From assembly GCA_905209085.1 (NCBI GenBank), contig CAJLRM010000005.1, forward strand, positions 62,001-126,000: DNA of 64,000 nucleotides, written 5' to 3'. Shown here in pieces: positions 41,360 through 50,424 of this stretch (position 1 is its first letter; each line of letters opens with the position of its first letter). Made by a program: the position numbers and the translations under genes. This stretch comes from an uncultured Eubacteriales bacterium (lineage in GTDB: Bacteria; Bacillota; Clostridia; Christensenellales; Borkfalkiaceae). The notes under the pieces are model-generated. The model had not been told where the DNA came from. It made no database searches and saw only the letters and a program-made list of their open reading frames with translations.

Positions 41360-41761
41360 TTATTCTCCGAAGACCCGCTTGATGGATTCCACCATATCCG
41401 CGTCCGCAGGCGCCCATTCCTCGGCCTTCAATTCCGCGGGCGGCATCCAGCGATAGCTTTCGTGCTCCTTTAAGACGAAGGAGGAAAGCATTTCGCACTC
41501 GTAAACGGAGAGCGTGATGACGAAGTCGGGGTATTCGAACGTCGTTTTGGCGAACAGTCCTCCCACCTTTACGTCCAGATTGAGTTCCTCTTTGAGCTCC
41601 CGCTTCACGGTGTCCTTTTCCGCTTCTCCCGCCTCGATTTTTCCGCCGGGAAATTCGTATTTATGCGCGATATAAGGATAGGGACTTTCCCCTCGTTTTG
41701 CCGCGAACAGTTTTCCGCCTTCGAATATGAGTCCCGCGGCGACGTATACGTGCTTTTTCAT
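41360..41761 (-). CDS. NUDIX hydrolase (MutT-like)
   Basis: A 133-residue NUDIX protein. The Nudix box reads GGKIEAGEAEKDTVKRELKEEL, with all catalytic acids in place. The preceding AGLIFEGGKLFAAKRGE...YEFPGGK and total length match MutT-type (8-oxo-)dGTP pyrophosphatases. The ATG at 41761 lies 13 bases from GGAGGT, a long spacing; the frame is open nine codons further to a TTG. Possible role in nucleotide-pool cleaning. Confidence 0.9.
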   Translation of the reverse strand: MKKHVYVAAGLIFEGGKLFAAKRGESPYPYIAHKYEFPGGKIEAGEAEKDTVKRELKEELNLDVKVGGLFAKTTFEYPDFVITLSVYECEMLSSFVLKEHESYRWMPPAELKAEEWAPADADMVESIKRVFGE

Positions 41762-41841
41762 GATGATGGCAGCGACCTCCTGTCGCAAAATTCGTTTAAA
41801 AAGCGGCGCAGTGTTTCAAGACGTATGTCTGTCGGCATCCC

Positions 41842-42882
41842 TTACAGACCGAGATAGGCGCAAAGCAGGGAAATCGTGGCGCAAACCCCCTTCAAGTGCG
41901 TGCGTTCCATGCCGTGGGAAGCGTGGACGCCGGGGCCGATCAGGCCTCCTTTCACGTCCGCGCCCGCGTCCCACGCCGCGCCGACGTCCGAGCCGTAATA
42001 GGGATATACGTCGGCGGCAAAATCGATTTGATTCGCTTTGGCGAGCGAGAGAAGGCGCTCCACCATTTCGTAGTCGTAAGGTCCGTGCCCGTCCTTGACG
42101 CAAACGGAAACCTGCGTTTCCTTGCAGGCGAGGTCCGCGCCCACGCAGCCCATATCGACGGCGAGAAGCTCGTCCGCGTCGCCGCCGACCGTCGCCGCTC
42201 CGTGCCCCACTTCCTCGTAGTTCGTAAAATAGAAATCCGTGTCGTATTCCGGCGTTGCGGACTCTTTTTTCATCGCTTGGAGCGCCGTCAAAAGACACAC
42301 GCTGCCCGCTTTGTCGTCCAGAAAACGGGATTTTATAAATCCGCTCTCCGTCACCGTCGTTTTGGGATCGAGCGCTATCACGCTGCCCGTGCGGATCCCC
42401 AGTGCGCTTACCTCTTCGGCGGAAGACACTTCCTCGTCCAGACGGACGTACATGGTATTTTCGTTGCGTTCCAGCGTTCCCGCGTCCTTATAGACGTGAC
42501 AGGAGCAGGAATCACAGAGAAAAGTACCCGTATAAATTTTTCCGCCCTCGGCATAAACGCGGCAATACTCCCCGTCGAACGTGGGAAGAATGGGACCGCC
42601 CAAACGGGTAAAACGGATTTTCCCGTCGGCGGAAACGCTCCTTACCATTGCGCCGAGCGTATCCACGTGCGCGGAAACGGCGATTTTCTTATCGTGACTT
42701 CTGCCCGCCACGGACACCTTGACGAGCCGCTTATTGGTGACTTGCGCACGATAGCCCATTTCTTTGAGCATCTCTTCCAATTTTCGATTGACGGCGCCGG
42801 AAAATCCCGTCGGGCTGTCCACCGCCATAATTTCTTTTAACGAAGAAATTATAAATTCTTTATATTCTTCCGCTTTTATCAT
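41842..42882 (-). CDS. M42-family metallopeptidase
   Basis: A 346-residue two-metal aminopeptidase of the glucanase/FrvX/PepA-like type. Metal ligands are visible in VSAHVDTLGAMV (first His/Asp), RFLDDKAGSV (bridging Asp), TNYEEVGHGAA (catalytic Glu-Glu), LLAVDMGCVG and the final PGVHASHGMERTH. It is a cytoplasmic peptide-trimming enzyme, usually a large oligomer. ATG 42882 has GAGG seven bases upstream. First gene of the operon with NUDIX, aroK and panE-like genes. Confidence 0.95.
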   Translation of the reverse strand: MIKAEEYKEFIISSLKEIMAVDSPTGFSGAVNRKLEEMLKEMGYRAQVTNKRLVKVSVAGRSHDKKIAVSAHVDTLGAMVRSVSADGKIRFTRLGGPILPTFDGEYCRVYAEGGKIYTGTFLCDSCSCHVYKDAGTLERNENTMYVRLDEEVSSAEEVSALGIRTGSVIALDPKTTVTESGFIKSRFLDDKAGSVCLLTALQAMKKESATPEYDTDFYFTNYEEVGHGAATVGGDADELLAVDMGCVGADLACKETQVSVCVKDGHGPYDYEMVERLLSLAKANQIDFAADVYPYYGSDVGAAWDAGADVKGGLIGPGVHASHGMERTHLKGVCATISLLCAYLGL

Positions 42883-42987
42883 CAAAAGACCTCTTTTCGG
42901 CGGCCGTCCGCCTCATTTTTATTATTTGTTCCCCCCGGAAATCTCCGTTTTTCGAAGAAGATTCCCGGGCGGGAACGTTCGTATAAA

Positions 42988-43016
42988 ATTTTATCACTTC
43001 CCGTCCTTTCTGTCAA
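42988..43016 (-). promoter_or_regulatory. Sigma-A promoter of the M42-NUDIX-aroK-panE operon
   Basis: Minus strand -35 TTGACA (43011-43016), 17-base spacer, -10 TAAAAT (42988-42993), leader about 100 bases without an evident riboswitch. Confidence 0.87.
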
Positions 43017-43053
43017 ACGTTTTTCCGCTTCGGCGCCAACTCCGCGGCAGATA

Positions 43054-43086
43054 AATATCCCCCGCTGTCATCGCAGGGGGGATATG
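43054..43086 (-). terminator. Hairpin after the GGDEF-EAL gene
   Basis: An ATATCCCCC/GGGGGATAT stem with a GC-rich inner part, 42 bases after the EAL gene stop on the minus strand, followed by TTTAT. The T-tail is weak but placement fits a terminator. Confidence 0.55.
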
Positions 43087-43128
43087 GAATCGATAAACTT
43101 TTTACAAGTCCGCTCGCGTTCGCGACCT

Positions 43129-45342
43129 CTATCGGGAAAGGACCGCGTAAAATTTTTCGGACGGAAGCGGTTTGGAAAAGATGAAGCCTTGGATCATGTC
43201 ACAGCCCGTTTCCCGAAGAAAAGTAAGCTGTTCCTGCGTTTCCACGCCCTCGGCGACCGTGACCATGGACAGTTTTTTCGCCATCTCGATGACAAAGCGG
43301 ATGATCGTTTCGTTCTTGCCCACATCCTCGCTTTCTTCCAAAAACTTGCGGTCTAATTTGAGAACGTCTGCGGGAAGATCTTTGAGGGCGTTCAGAGAGG
43401 AATACCCCGAGCCGAAGTCGTCGATGGAACAACAAAATCCCTTTTTTCTCAGATCGCCGAGAATGGAAAAGATGTCTTCGGTATTTTCCAGCATCAGACT
43501 TTCCGTCAGTTCAAGTTCCAAAAGATGATCGGGAATGCCGTTTTCCTCCTTGATCCGAGTATATTCCGCCGCAAAATTTTCACGGAAGAGATTGGCTCTC
43601 GAAACGTTCACCGAAATCGGCACGACGGGCAATCCCGCGTCCAAACGGAGTTTCATCTCTTTACAGACACATCGGAAAATATATTCGTCCAGCTTTTTGA
43701 TGAAACCGTTTTTTTCAAAGAGCGGGATGAATTCACCCGGGCTTACGACGCTGCCGTCTTTTTTCTGCCAGCGCACCAGCGCCTCACCCCCCAAAACGCG
43801 GCTTCCGTCGGGACTGTATTTCGGCTGAATATAATGGACAAACTCCCCTTCGGCGAGCGCACGGTCCATTTCCTTTTCTATTTCCGCAGTCTTCAAAAGC
43901 TGCGAGCGCATCTCCCGGGTGTAGAAACAAATATTCTTCTCGCTCGTATCGGGAATATTGCGCTGCGCCATCCGCGCCCTGTCGATCAGTCCGCTGATAC
44001 CGCTGACGTCCCCAGCGTCTTCGCTGCGGCAAATCCCTATCCGAAGCCGCAAAGGTCTGCCGTTTCCCGTCTTTTCCTTGCAGGATAAGAAAATGTCCCA
44101 GCAGAGTTTCTCGATCGCCTCTTTATCCGAACAAGTTGTCAGCATAACGAAATCGTCGCCGGCAACGCGGCAGGAAATATCCCCCTCCTTGGCGTTTTTC
44201 TTTAATCCCTCCGCAATGAGATTGAGCACTTCATCCCCGTATTCGTAACCTTCCAGATCGTTGATCAGTTTAAAGCCGACGACGTCCATATAAAGGATCG
44301 TCAACGACGGCTCCCGTTTGAGTATCTTCTCTCCCTCTATACGAAATTTCTCATATCGGAATAAGCCTGTCAACGTGTCGTAATACGCCAATTGTTCCGT
44401 TTCCTTATGGTGTTTTTTCAGCTGATAATAAAAACTGAGTCCCACGATCACAAGGCATACGAGAATAACGGCGCAAAGCCATAACGTGCGGCTGACGATA
44501 TCGTTGACCTGTTTCATAATGACCGCATTGGGAATGATGGAGAGGACATACCAACCTTCCGCGTCCTCCAAGGGCACGTAACAAAACACATATTCTTCCC
44601 CGCTGTAACGAAACTCCGCGACGCCCCTGTCCCCGTTTGCCAGAGAATTTCGGAGCGAATCCACCGCTTCGGCGTCGTTTCCTTGAAGATCGATGATGTC
44701 GAAAAGGTTTTGGAAGGTGCGGTTGCTGTTGCGGTGCATCGAGCGCACCAAGACGTCGCCCGCCCGATTGACGACGTAAGAAAAGCCGCTGTCGTCGAAA
44801 AAGGAAAGGGAAAAACGTTTGGAAATGCTTTTTAGCGTCTGAGTCTTCTGGACGATCCCTTCCGCGCCGTCGGCAAAGTGAAAACGCTCGTAAACGCCGA
44901 GTTTACGCACTCCCGTGTATCCGTCCAGAAAAGGCTCTCTGACTCCGTTTCCCTCCAACGATTGGAACAATTTTAGATCGTCCTCTCCGAGGGAAGTTCC
45001 CGTTTCCGTAAAATTCGTATAGACCCTGGCAAGGGAAAAGACGACGCACACATAGCTCGTTTCTTCGTCGTAGGGCAGTCCCATTTTTTTCTCGATGGAG
45101 GAGGCGTCGTCCGAATCGGTGATCGACAGCTCCGTCGCCAAAATATGCAAAGTTTCTTTATCTTTTTCGAGATACGTATCCAGCGCATGGCGTCCCTGCG
45201 TCGTCACTTCCAGGATCTCCGTCACCGACTTTATCCAAAGCGACGAGCGGACGCTGAAAACATAGTATCCCCCCACACAGACGATCAGTAGCGAGGAAAG
45301 CAACGCTATTAAAAGAGTAAAAGGACGAGGCTTCCCGTTCAT
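43129..45342 (-). CDS. Membrane sensor with GGDEF (degenerate) and EAL domains
   Basis: A 737-residue c-di-GMP enzyme. A first membrane helix (FTLLIALLSSLLIVCVGGYYVF), a 260-residue extracellular region that looks like a double-CACHE sensor, and a second helix (TLWLCAVILVCLVIVGLSFYY) precede the GGDEF domain, whose signature is changed to AGDDF. The EAL domain is intact: GEALVRW, ISVNVSRANL, ELELTES, IDDFGSGYSS, LKLDRKF and VAEGVET. So it is probably a phosphodiesterase whose GGDEF part is regulatory. Its ATG overlaps the stop of a solute-binding lipoprotein gene. Confidence 0.93.
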   Translation of the reverse strand: MNGKPRPFTLLIALLSSLLIVCVGGYYVFSVRSSLWIKSVTEILEVTTQGRHALDTYLEKDKETLHILATELSITDSDDASSIEKKMGLPYDEETSYVCVVFSLARVYTNFTETGTSLGEDDLKLFQSLEGNGVREPFLDGYTGVRKLGVYERFHFADGAEGIVQKTQTLKSISKRFSLSFFDDSGFSYVVNRAGDVLVRSMHRNSNRTFQNLFDIIDLQGNDAEAVDSLRNSLANGDRGVAEFRYSGEEYVFCYVPLEDAEGWYVLSIIPNAVIMKQVNDIVSRTLWLCAVILVCLVIVGLSFYYQLKKHHKETEQLAYYDTLTGLFRYEKFRIEGEKILKREPSLTILYMDVVGFKLINDLEGYEYGDEVLNLIAEGLKKNAKEGDISCRVAGDDFVMLTTCSDKEAIEKLCWDIFLSCKEKTGNGRPLRLRIGICRSEDAGDVSGISGLIDRARMAQRNIPDTSEKNICFYTREMRSQLLKTAEIEKEMDRALAEGEFVHYIQPKYSPDGSRVLGGEALVRWQKKDGSVVSPGEFIPLFEKNGFIKKLDEYIFRCVCKEMKLRLDAGLPVVPISVNVSRANLFRENFAAEYTRIKEENGIPDHLLELELTESLMLENTEDIFSILGDLRKKGFCCSIDDFGSGYSSLNALKDLPADVLKLDRKFLEESEDVGKNETIIRFVIEMAKKLSMVTVAEGVETQEQLTFLRETGCDMIQGFIFSKPLPSEKFYAVLSR

Positions 45343-46628
45343 AACGTATTTTCCCTCCAAGCGTTCAATTGTTCTTTTAAAGACGCCGTCGCGTCGGCGG
45401 CGTCCCCTCCTTTCAGCATGACGTTTACGCACGCTTTCGTCATATCCCATACGGGAAATTGCAGGATATCGTCCGAGCCTAAAACGCTGCGCCCGTTATT
45501 TATATACGGACCGATGCTCTGGATCGCTTTATCTTCCGCCAGACGGGTTTCCTTCAAGGGACTGAAAGAACTCTGACTGTTTACAAATTCCCACATGACG
45601 TCCTTCTGCGTGAGATATTCGACGAACGCCTTTGCTTCCTTCTTATGCGGACTGTCCGCATTGACGCTTATCCGGGTATCCAGATTGATGACCAGCACGC
45701 TCCCGTCTTCGAGGATAGGATAAGGGACCACGGAAAAATCCAAAGAAGAATTCAGCTCCCTCAAACGCGGCGCCGCCCATACCCCCGTCAGCATAAAAGG
45801 GCGGGTTCCCTGCGCAAAAAGCGTCAGATCGTCCTGCGTCTTTAAGGTATTCAGCGCTTCCTCGCAATCTATATATCCCTTGTCTATCATTTCCTGAACG
45901 AGCTCGAAGCCCGGGCGCAGAGCCTCGCCGAAATCCGCCTCGCCGCTGTTAAAACGCTGCAATTGCCGCGTCGGGTCCTCCCCCTGATAGACGGGATACA
46001 TTCCCTTTGAAATGGCGACGGTCTTTAAGGAAATGTCGTTGTTTGCAATGACGGGCACGATGCCCTGCGATACGAAAAAATCGCATACCGAACGAAACTC
46101 CGCAAAATTCGTCGGGACTTGCCGCCCGTATTTTTCGAGCAGAGAAAGATTGCAGTACAATCCGAAAGCGGAGATGGAAGTGGGAAGATAGGTGATATTT
46201 TCTCCCGTCGTCATCTGACTCTTCGCCAAATCGCTGAATTGTCCCAGCGTGGAAATATCGTCGAGCGGAAGAAGTTTTCCCTGCGCGCTCAATTCCTGCG
46301 CCCGCGCGTGATCCACCATGAAAATATCGTCCCCGTTGCCCGTGGACATTCTCTTTTCCAGCACATCGTAATAAGAGGATCCTTTTATCCCTTCGTAGGC
46401 AATCGTGACGTCGGGATACTTGTCCATGAATCCGTGAAGGGCGTCCTCGATCGCCATGACGTTCAAATTTTCGTACTTGAATCCGAAAAAGTCCAGCTCT
46501 ATCTGCTCTTTTTTTTCTTCGACGGCGTCAAACACGAGATTTCGGCTTACCGAACAGCCCGAAAAACAGACGGCTATCGTCAGGCACGCGCTCAAAATCT
46601 CGGCTGTCCGTTTTCTCGGCTTATCCAT
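45339..46628 (-). CDS. Extracellular solute-binding lipoprotein (family 1 type)
   Basis: A 429-residue secreted lipoprotein with signal peptide and lipobox FSGC (Cys25). The fold is that of ABC sugar-binding proteins (LNVMAIEDALHGFMDKYPDVTIAYEGIKGSSYYDVLEKRM...DIFMVDHARAQELSAQGKLLPLDDIS...TGVWAAPRL). No permease or ATPase gene accompanies it; instead it overlaps the sensor GGDEF-EAL gene by four bases. I infer it delivers a bound ligand to that sensor rather than to a transporter. Confidence 0.9.
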   Translation of the reverse strand: MDKPRKRTAEILSACLTIAVCFSGCSVSRNLVFDAVEEKKEQIELDFFGFKYENLNVMAIEDALHGFMDKYPDVTIAYEGIKGSSYYDVLEKRMSTGNGDDIFMVDHARAQELSAQGKLLPLDDISTLGQFSDLAKSQMTTGENITYLPTSISAFGLYCNLSLLEKYGRQVPTNFAEFRSVCDFFVSQGIVPVIANNDISLKTVAISKGMYPVYQGEDPTRQLQRFNSGEADFGEALRPGFELVQEMIDKGYIDCEEALNTLKTQDDLTLFAQGTRPFMLTGVWAAPRLRELNSSLDFSVVPYPILEDGSVLVINLDTRISVNADSPHKKEAKAFVEYLTQKDVMWEFVNSQSSFSPLKETRLAEDKAIQSIGPYINNGRSVLGSDDILQFPVWDMTKACVNVMLKGGDAADATASLKEQLNAWRENTL

Positions 46629-46727
46629 CGTCTTCCTCCCCGAATCTATACGAAAATAAGAAAACTCCGTTTCAAAGCGCTTAATATCTTCAAAAGGGAT
46701 CCTCTTATAAATTCTGCGTTCGGTTAT

Positions 46728-46756
46728 ATTATAACAGAGATCAGGTCAAAAGTCAA
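46728..46756 (-). promoter_or_regulatory. Sigma-A promoter of the lipoprotein-GGDEF/EAL operon
   Basis: Minus strand -35 TTGACT (46751-46756), 17-base spacer, -10 TATAAT (46728-46733); leader of about 95 bases. Confidence 0.88.
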
Positions 46757-46920
46757 CCCACGTCAAAAAGAAAATAAGCCGTCTTTCTCCGCTATTTTCG
46801 CGAGCGTTTCTATGAATTTCGAAAAAGCGGAAAAATGATTTTTAAACGCCGATTTTTCAGATTCCCTCCCGCTATTGCGCGCCCCGCTTTTCCTCCCGTA
46901 AAGCTCTTTTGCCTTTCGGG

Positions 46921-46994
46921 CGTACCGCGCCTTCGCCGGCGCGCGGTACGCCGCACGGAAACGAGGCTTTGCGAATAGCGCCGCAAAGCCTCGT
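46921..46994. repeat. Two tandem strong hairpins downstream of the SGNH gene
   Basis: Stems of 10 bp (46921-46930 with 46941-46950) and 13 bp (46961-46973 with 46982-46994), both GC-rich. They lie in the 407-base gap 46629-47035, after the end of the SGNH hydrolase gene on the minus strand and before the next promoter. The T-tails are weak. They may end or protect the transcript. Confidence 0.6.
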
Positions 46995-47035
46995 CAAAGC
47001 ATTCATGGAGTTTTATTTTGACCTATCCTTACAAT

Positions 47036-50000
47036 TTACATAAACTTTTTGAGATAGGCGCTGAAAACCTCTCCCATCCAACGATAGCCCATGGCGTTGG
47101 GGTGAATGGCGTCGCTCATATAGGAAGCGAGCGTCGCCGCGTCCAAAGCGTCCATGTCCTTATAGTTGTAAAAATCGATGACGCCGATCCCCCACTTTTT
47201 CTGAATCTCATAGAGGTCGTCGATCAAAGACTCATACGCGGCGTTATTGAAGTCGGGATTGGTGTAGAAAGTCACTTCGCAGCCCCAGGTTTTCTGCGCG
47301 TATGCGATGATGAATTCGATCGCCCCGAGCACCGTCGTCGTGTCGAAATCCTCCATGTTTTTATTGGAAGCTATTTTGCCCACTCTCTTATTCTGCGTGA
47401 CGTCGTTGGTGGAAAGCTGAACGATGAGATGATCGATCTTCGCGTTTTTATCGAAGTTTTTGAGCATACGGCTGACGTAGGAATTCGAACTTTCGTTGGC
47501 GAGCGTCGTGCCGCTGATCGCTTCCTTCACGCAGATACAGTTGAGCGAGTTGACAATTTCATTGACAAACGAGGAGCCGTTATTCGTATGGCCGTAGGTG
47601 ACGGAAGAGCCGAGGAAATAATAGCCGGGCGCGTCCTCAAACCTGCCATAAACAGTCGTCGAGCGATCGAGCGCCGCAAAGTCTTCTTCCTCTATCGCTT
47701 CCGCGTTTTCCCCCGCCGTTTCAAAACCGCTCAGGATATAGCCGCGGCGCGCGTACTCGTCGTAATGATAGGTAAGTTTTCCGTCGCGGTATACGTTGAC
47801 GCCGATAAACGAATCCGAACAATCGAGCTGTTCGACGATGACGTCGTTTTCCGCCGCCACGTATTTCACGTCCCCGCCTACAGATTTTAAAGAATAGCCT
47901 TCAAGGTAGGTCGTCGTGCCGTTTTCGGTGCGGATATACTCGCATTCCGTTTTGCCGATTTCGTAAATGCCGCCGCAAAGAGAAGCGATGGTTCCCCTGT
48001 TTCTGATCGCGAACGTGCCGCCTTCTTTGGTCTGGGAAAACGCCGTAAAATATCCGCCGGAAATTTCGTCCACCGCGCCTTCGTTGGCAAGCGCGATCAT
48101 ATTCGGCGCGTTAAATTGATGGATTCCGTCCGCCGTAAACTTCCCGCCGGAGATTTTTCCGATTCTCGAATTGGCATTATTCGAAATGGCAAACGCCCAT
48201 TGCGAAGCGTAAGTGACCGCTTCCACGCTGCCGCCGTTAATTTCTTCTATCGCGCCCGATTCGTTATAAATGCCGAACGCTTTGATTCCGGCTTCCTTCG
48301 GCGCGCTGCCCGCGACGGCTTTCAAACTGCCGCCGTTGATCGCCGCTACCTCCGCGCCTCCCTGATTTCGGAGCGCGATCGCTAAACCGTTATTTCCGTT
48401 GCTCTGCGCGTAAATCGCGCCGCCGTTGATGGCTTTTATTTTGCCGCCTTTGATATTGGAAATTCCCACGATATTCGAAGCGGTGCTTTCGCTGAGGGAA
48501 ATGGATTCGATCGAGCCGCCGTCGATGACCTCGATCGTCCCCGCGTTGACAATGCCGTGCCCCCATTTCGTTCCGAACGATACCGCGCGGAGCTTTCCTC
48601 CGTTCATCGTCAGACTCCCGCCCGAACGATTGTAGATGCCGTGCGCTTCCGTGGCGTCGCTTTGCCCGTCTATTCTCGCGGCGACGTTTTCATAAATCAG
48701 CGTCCCGTAATTGTCGATGAGAGGTTTAACCCCCGCTTCTTTTACGGAAGCGTAAAGTTTGCCCGTGCCTTTGGAATCGGTAAGCGTCGCCGTGCCGCGG
48801 TTGACGAGGGAGCCCTGCAATTCCTGCCCGTTCAAGTCGAGCGTGAGCGTCTTCTCCGCGGGAATCTCAAAGTTTTCGGAAACATTTTTAATAAGCTCGA
48901 TTACGCTGCCGTCTTCGGCTGCCGCAATAGCCGCAGCGATCGAAGAATATTCCTGCTCCCCGATGCGCGCGACGCTGCGTTCCGTACCGATCAGATTATA
49001 TTCTTTAAGGAGCGTTTTGCCTGCGTCGTAAGTTCTGCCCGTCTGAATCAGCGAATCGGCCGCGTCGTATTCTTCCGTATACTTGCCGCCCTCGGGCAGG
49101 ACGTAACGATAGCCCGTTTTTGCGGAAGCCGCATTAAGAGAATAGCTTTCGCCGAGCGTATTTCCGTTATTTTCGGTATATAAATAATGGTTGTCGTTTT
49201 TCTTGCCGATATAGTAAGCGCCGCCCGTAATGGAGGCGATTCTGCCCGCGCCCCTTGTTCTCAATCCGAAAGTGCCGCCGGTGGGCGTCGTAGACGCGGC
49301 GTAGAAGGTGCCGCCCGTAATGGAATTTACGGGACCGTCCGCGGCGAGCGCGATGGCATTGGGCGCGTTTTTAGCGTGATCGATCGTGGAAATGAGTTCT
49401 CCGCCGGAGATCGTTCCGATCGTGCCTTCGTTCCAAACGCCGAACGACCACTCTGCGGCTGTGGAATTGCCCGTAATCCTTCCGCCCGAAATCTCGTCTA
49501 TCGTGCCGGCGGAAGTATTGTAAATCCCGAACGCCTTTGCCGTACCGGCGGGATTATATACGTTCGCGTACAGCGTGCCGCCGGAAACCAGCTCGATTCT
49601 GCCGCCTTCGTTGCGGATTGCCGTTGCGCAACTTACGTTGTTTTCTCTCTTGCCGCTGCCGCCGTTTTCGCCGGTCAGCGTACCGCCCGAAATATTTTTG
49701 ATGACGCCGCCTTTATTGTTTCGGATCGCGGAAGCGTATCCCGTACCGAGCGTTTCCGCGTATAACTCCCCGCCCGAGATATTTTCGATGGTGCCCGTAT
49801 TATTGATGGCGAGCGTATTGCTTCCCGAACCCGTATTCGTAATATAGGCGCCGATATTCCCGCCTGCGACGCAAGAGATCGTGCCGAGATTCTGAATTCC
49901 GAATCCCCACTTTGTGCCGGTGGACTCGACGCGAATGTCCGCGTCGAGAACGGAGAGCGTTCCCGTTGCGGCGTTGGAAATTCCGTGCATGATCGACCCA

Positions 50001-50413
50001 GCGCCGCTGCCCGTCATTTCGATGGAAATTCCGTCCACTTCCAGCTCGCCCTTATTGAGGATTGCCGCCACCGTGGTATCCGAAGCGGAATTATCCGAAA
50101 GGGAGATCTTGCCCGTACCGAGGGAATCGACGATTTTCAGTTTGCCGTTATTCGTCAAGGTCGCGGCGAGCGTATTGCCGTTTAAATCCAGCGTGATGTC
50201 CTGCGCGGCGGCTACGGTCAACGCCGACGAAGAGCCGCTTTCGAGTTTTACCGTATCTCCGTTCTTAGCGCCGTCGATAAGTTCCTGCGCGTTTTGCGCG
50301 GTCGTTTCCGCGAGAGCCTTCCGATCCGTACGGAGGAATCCGCCGCCCGCAATACCGCTCAGCGCGAGGGAACAACACAAGGGAAAAGCCAAAATTTTTA
50401 ATGCCTTTTTCAT
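47036..50413 (-). CDS. Secreted beta-helix protein with C-terminal SGNH hydrolase domain
   Basis: A 1125-residue exported protein: signal peptide MKKALKILAFPLCCSLALSG, then two homologous halves (about 60-420 and 490-860), each opening with LDLNGxxLxxxLxNxGxxxxxDSxGTGK and carrying repeated xxISGGxLxAxxxxxxxxAIRNxGG turns, typical of right-handed beta-helices. The last 200 residues are an SGNH/GDSL-type hydrolase: block I FLGSSVTYGH (GSS in place of GDS), ISGTTLANES, QLSTND, and DAIHPNAMGY with the Asp-His pair. No LPXTG anchor or membrane tail. Twelve bases separate it from the lipoprotein gene upstream. Substrate is unknown; a polysaccharide or its acyl groups is likely. Confidence 0.9.
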   Translation of the reverse strand: MKKALKILAFPLCCSLALSGIAGGGFLRTDRKALAETTAQNAQELIDGAKNGDTVKLESGSSSALTVAAAQDITLDLNGNTLAATLTNNGKLKIVDSLGTGKISLSDNSASDTTVAAILNKGELEVDGISIEMTGSGAGSIMHGISNAATGTLSVLDADIRVESTGTKWGFGIQNLGTISCVAGGNIGAYITNTGSGSNTLAINNTGTIENISGGELYAETLGTGYASAIRNNKGGVIKNISGGTLTGENGGSGKRENNVSCATAIRNEGGRIELVSGGTLYANVYNPAGTAKAFGIYNTSAGTIDEISGGRITGNSTAAEWSFGVWNEGTIGTISGGELISTIDHAKNAPNAIALAADGPVNSITGGTFYAASTTPTGGTFGLRTRGAGRIASITGGAYYIGKKNDNHYLYTENNGNTLGESYSLNAASAKTGYRYVLPEGGKYTEEYDAADSLIQTGRTYDAGKTLLKEYNLIGTERSVARIGEQEYSSIAAAIAAAEDGSVIELIKNVSENFEIPAEKTLTLDLNGQELQGSLVNRGTATLTDSKGTGKLYASVKEAGVKPLIDNYGTLIYENVAARIDGQSDATEAHGIYNRSGGSLTMNGGKLRAVSFGTKWGHGIVNAGTIEVIDGGSIESISLSESTASNIVGISNIKGGKIKAINGGAIYAQSNGNNGLAIALRNQGGAEVAAINGGSLKAVAGSAPKEAGIKAFGIYNESGAIEEINGGSVEAVTYASQWAFAISNNANSRIGKISGGKFTADGIHQFNAPNMIALANEGAVDEISGGYFTAFSQTKEGGTFAIRNRGTIASLCGGIYEIGKTECEYIRTENGTTTYLEGYSLKSVGGDVKYVAAENDVIVEQLDCSDSFIGVNVYRDGKLTYHYDEYARRGYILSGFETAGENAEAIEEEDFAALDRSTTVYGRFEDAPGYYFLGSSVTYGHTNNGSSFVNEIVNSLNCICVKEAISGTTLANESSNSYVSRMLKNFDKNAKIDHLIVQLSTNDVTQNKRVGKIASNKNMEDFDTTTVLGAIEFIIAYAQKTWGCEVTFYTNPDFNNAAYESLIDDLYEIQKKWGIGVIDFYNYKDMDALDAATLASYMSDAIHPNAMGYRWMGEVFSAYLKKFM

Positions 50414-50424
50414 GTTTTTCCTCC

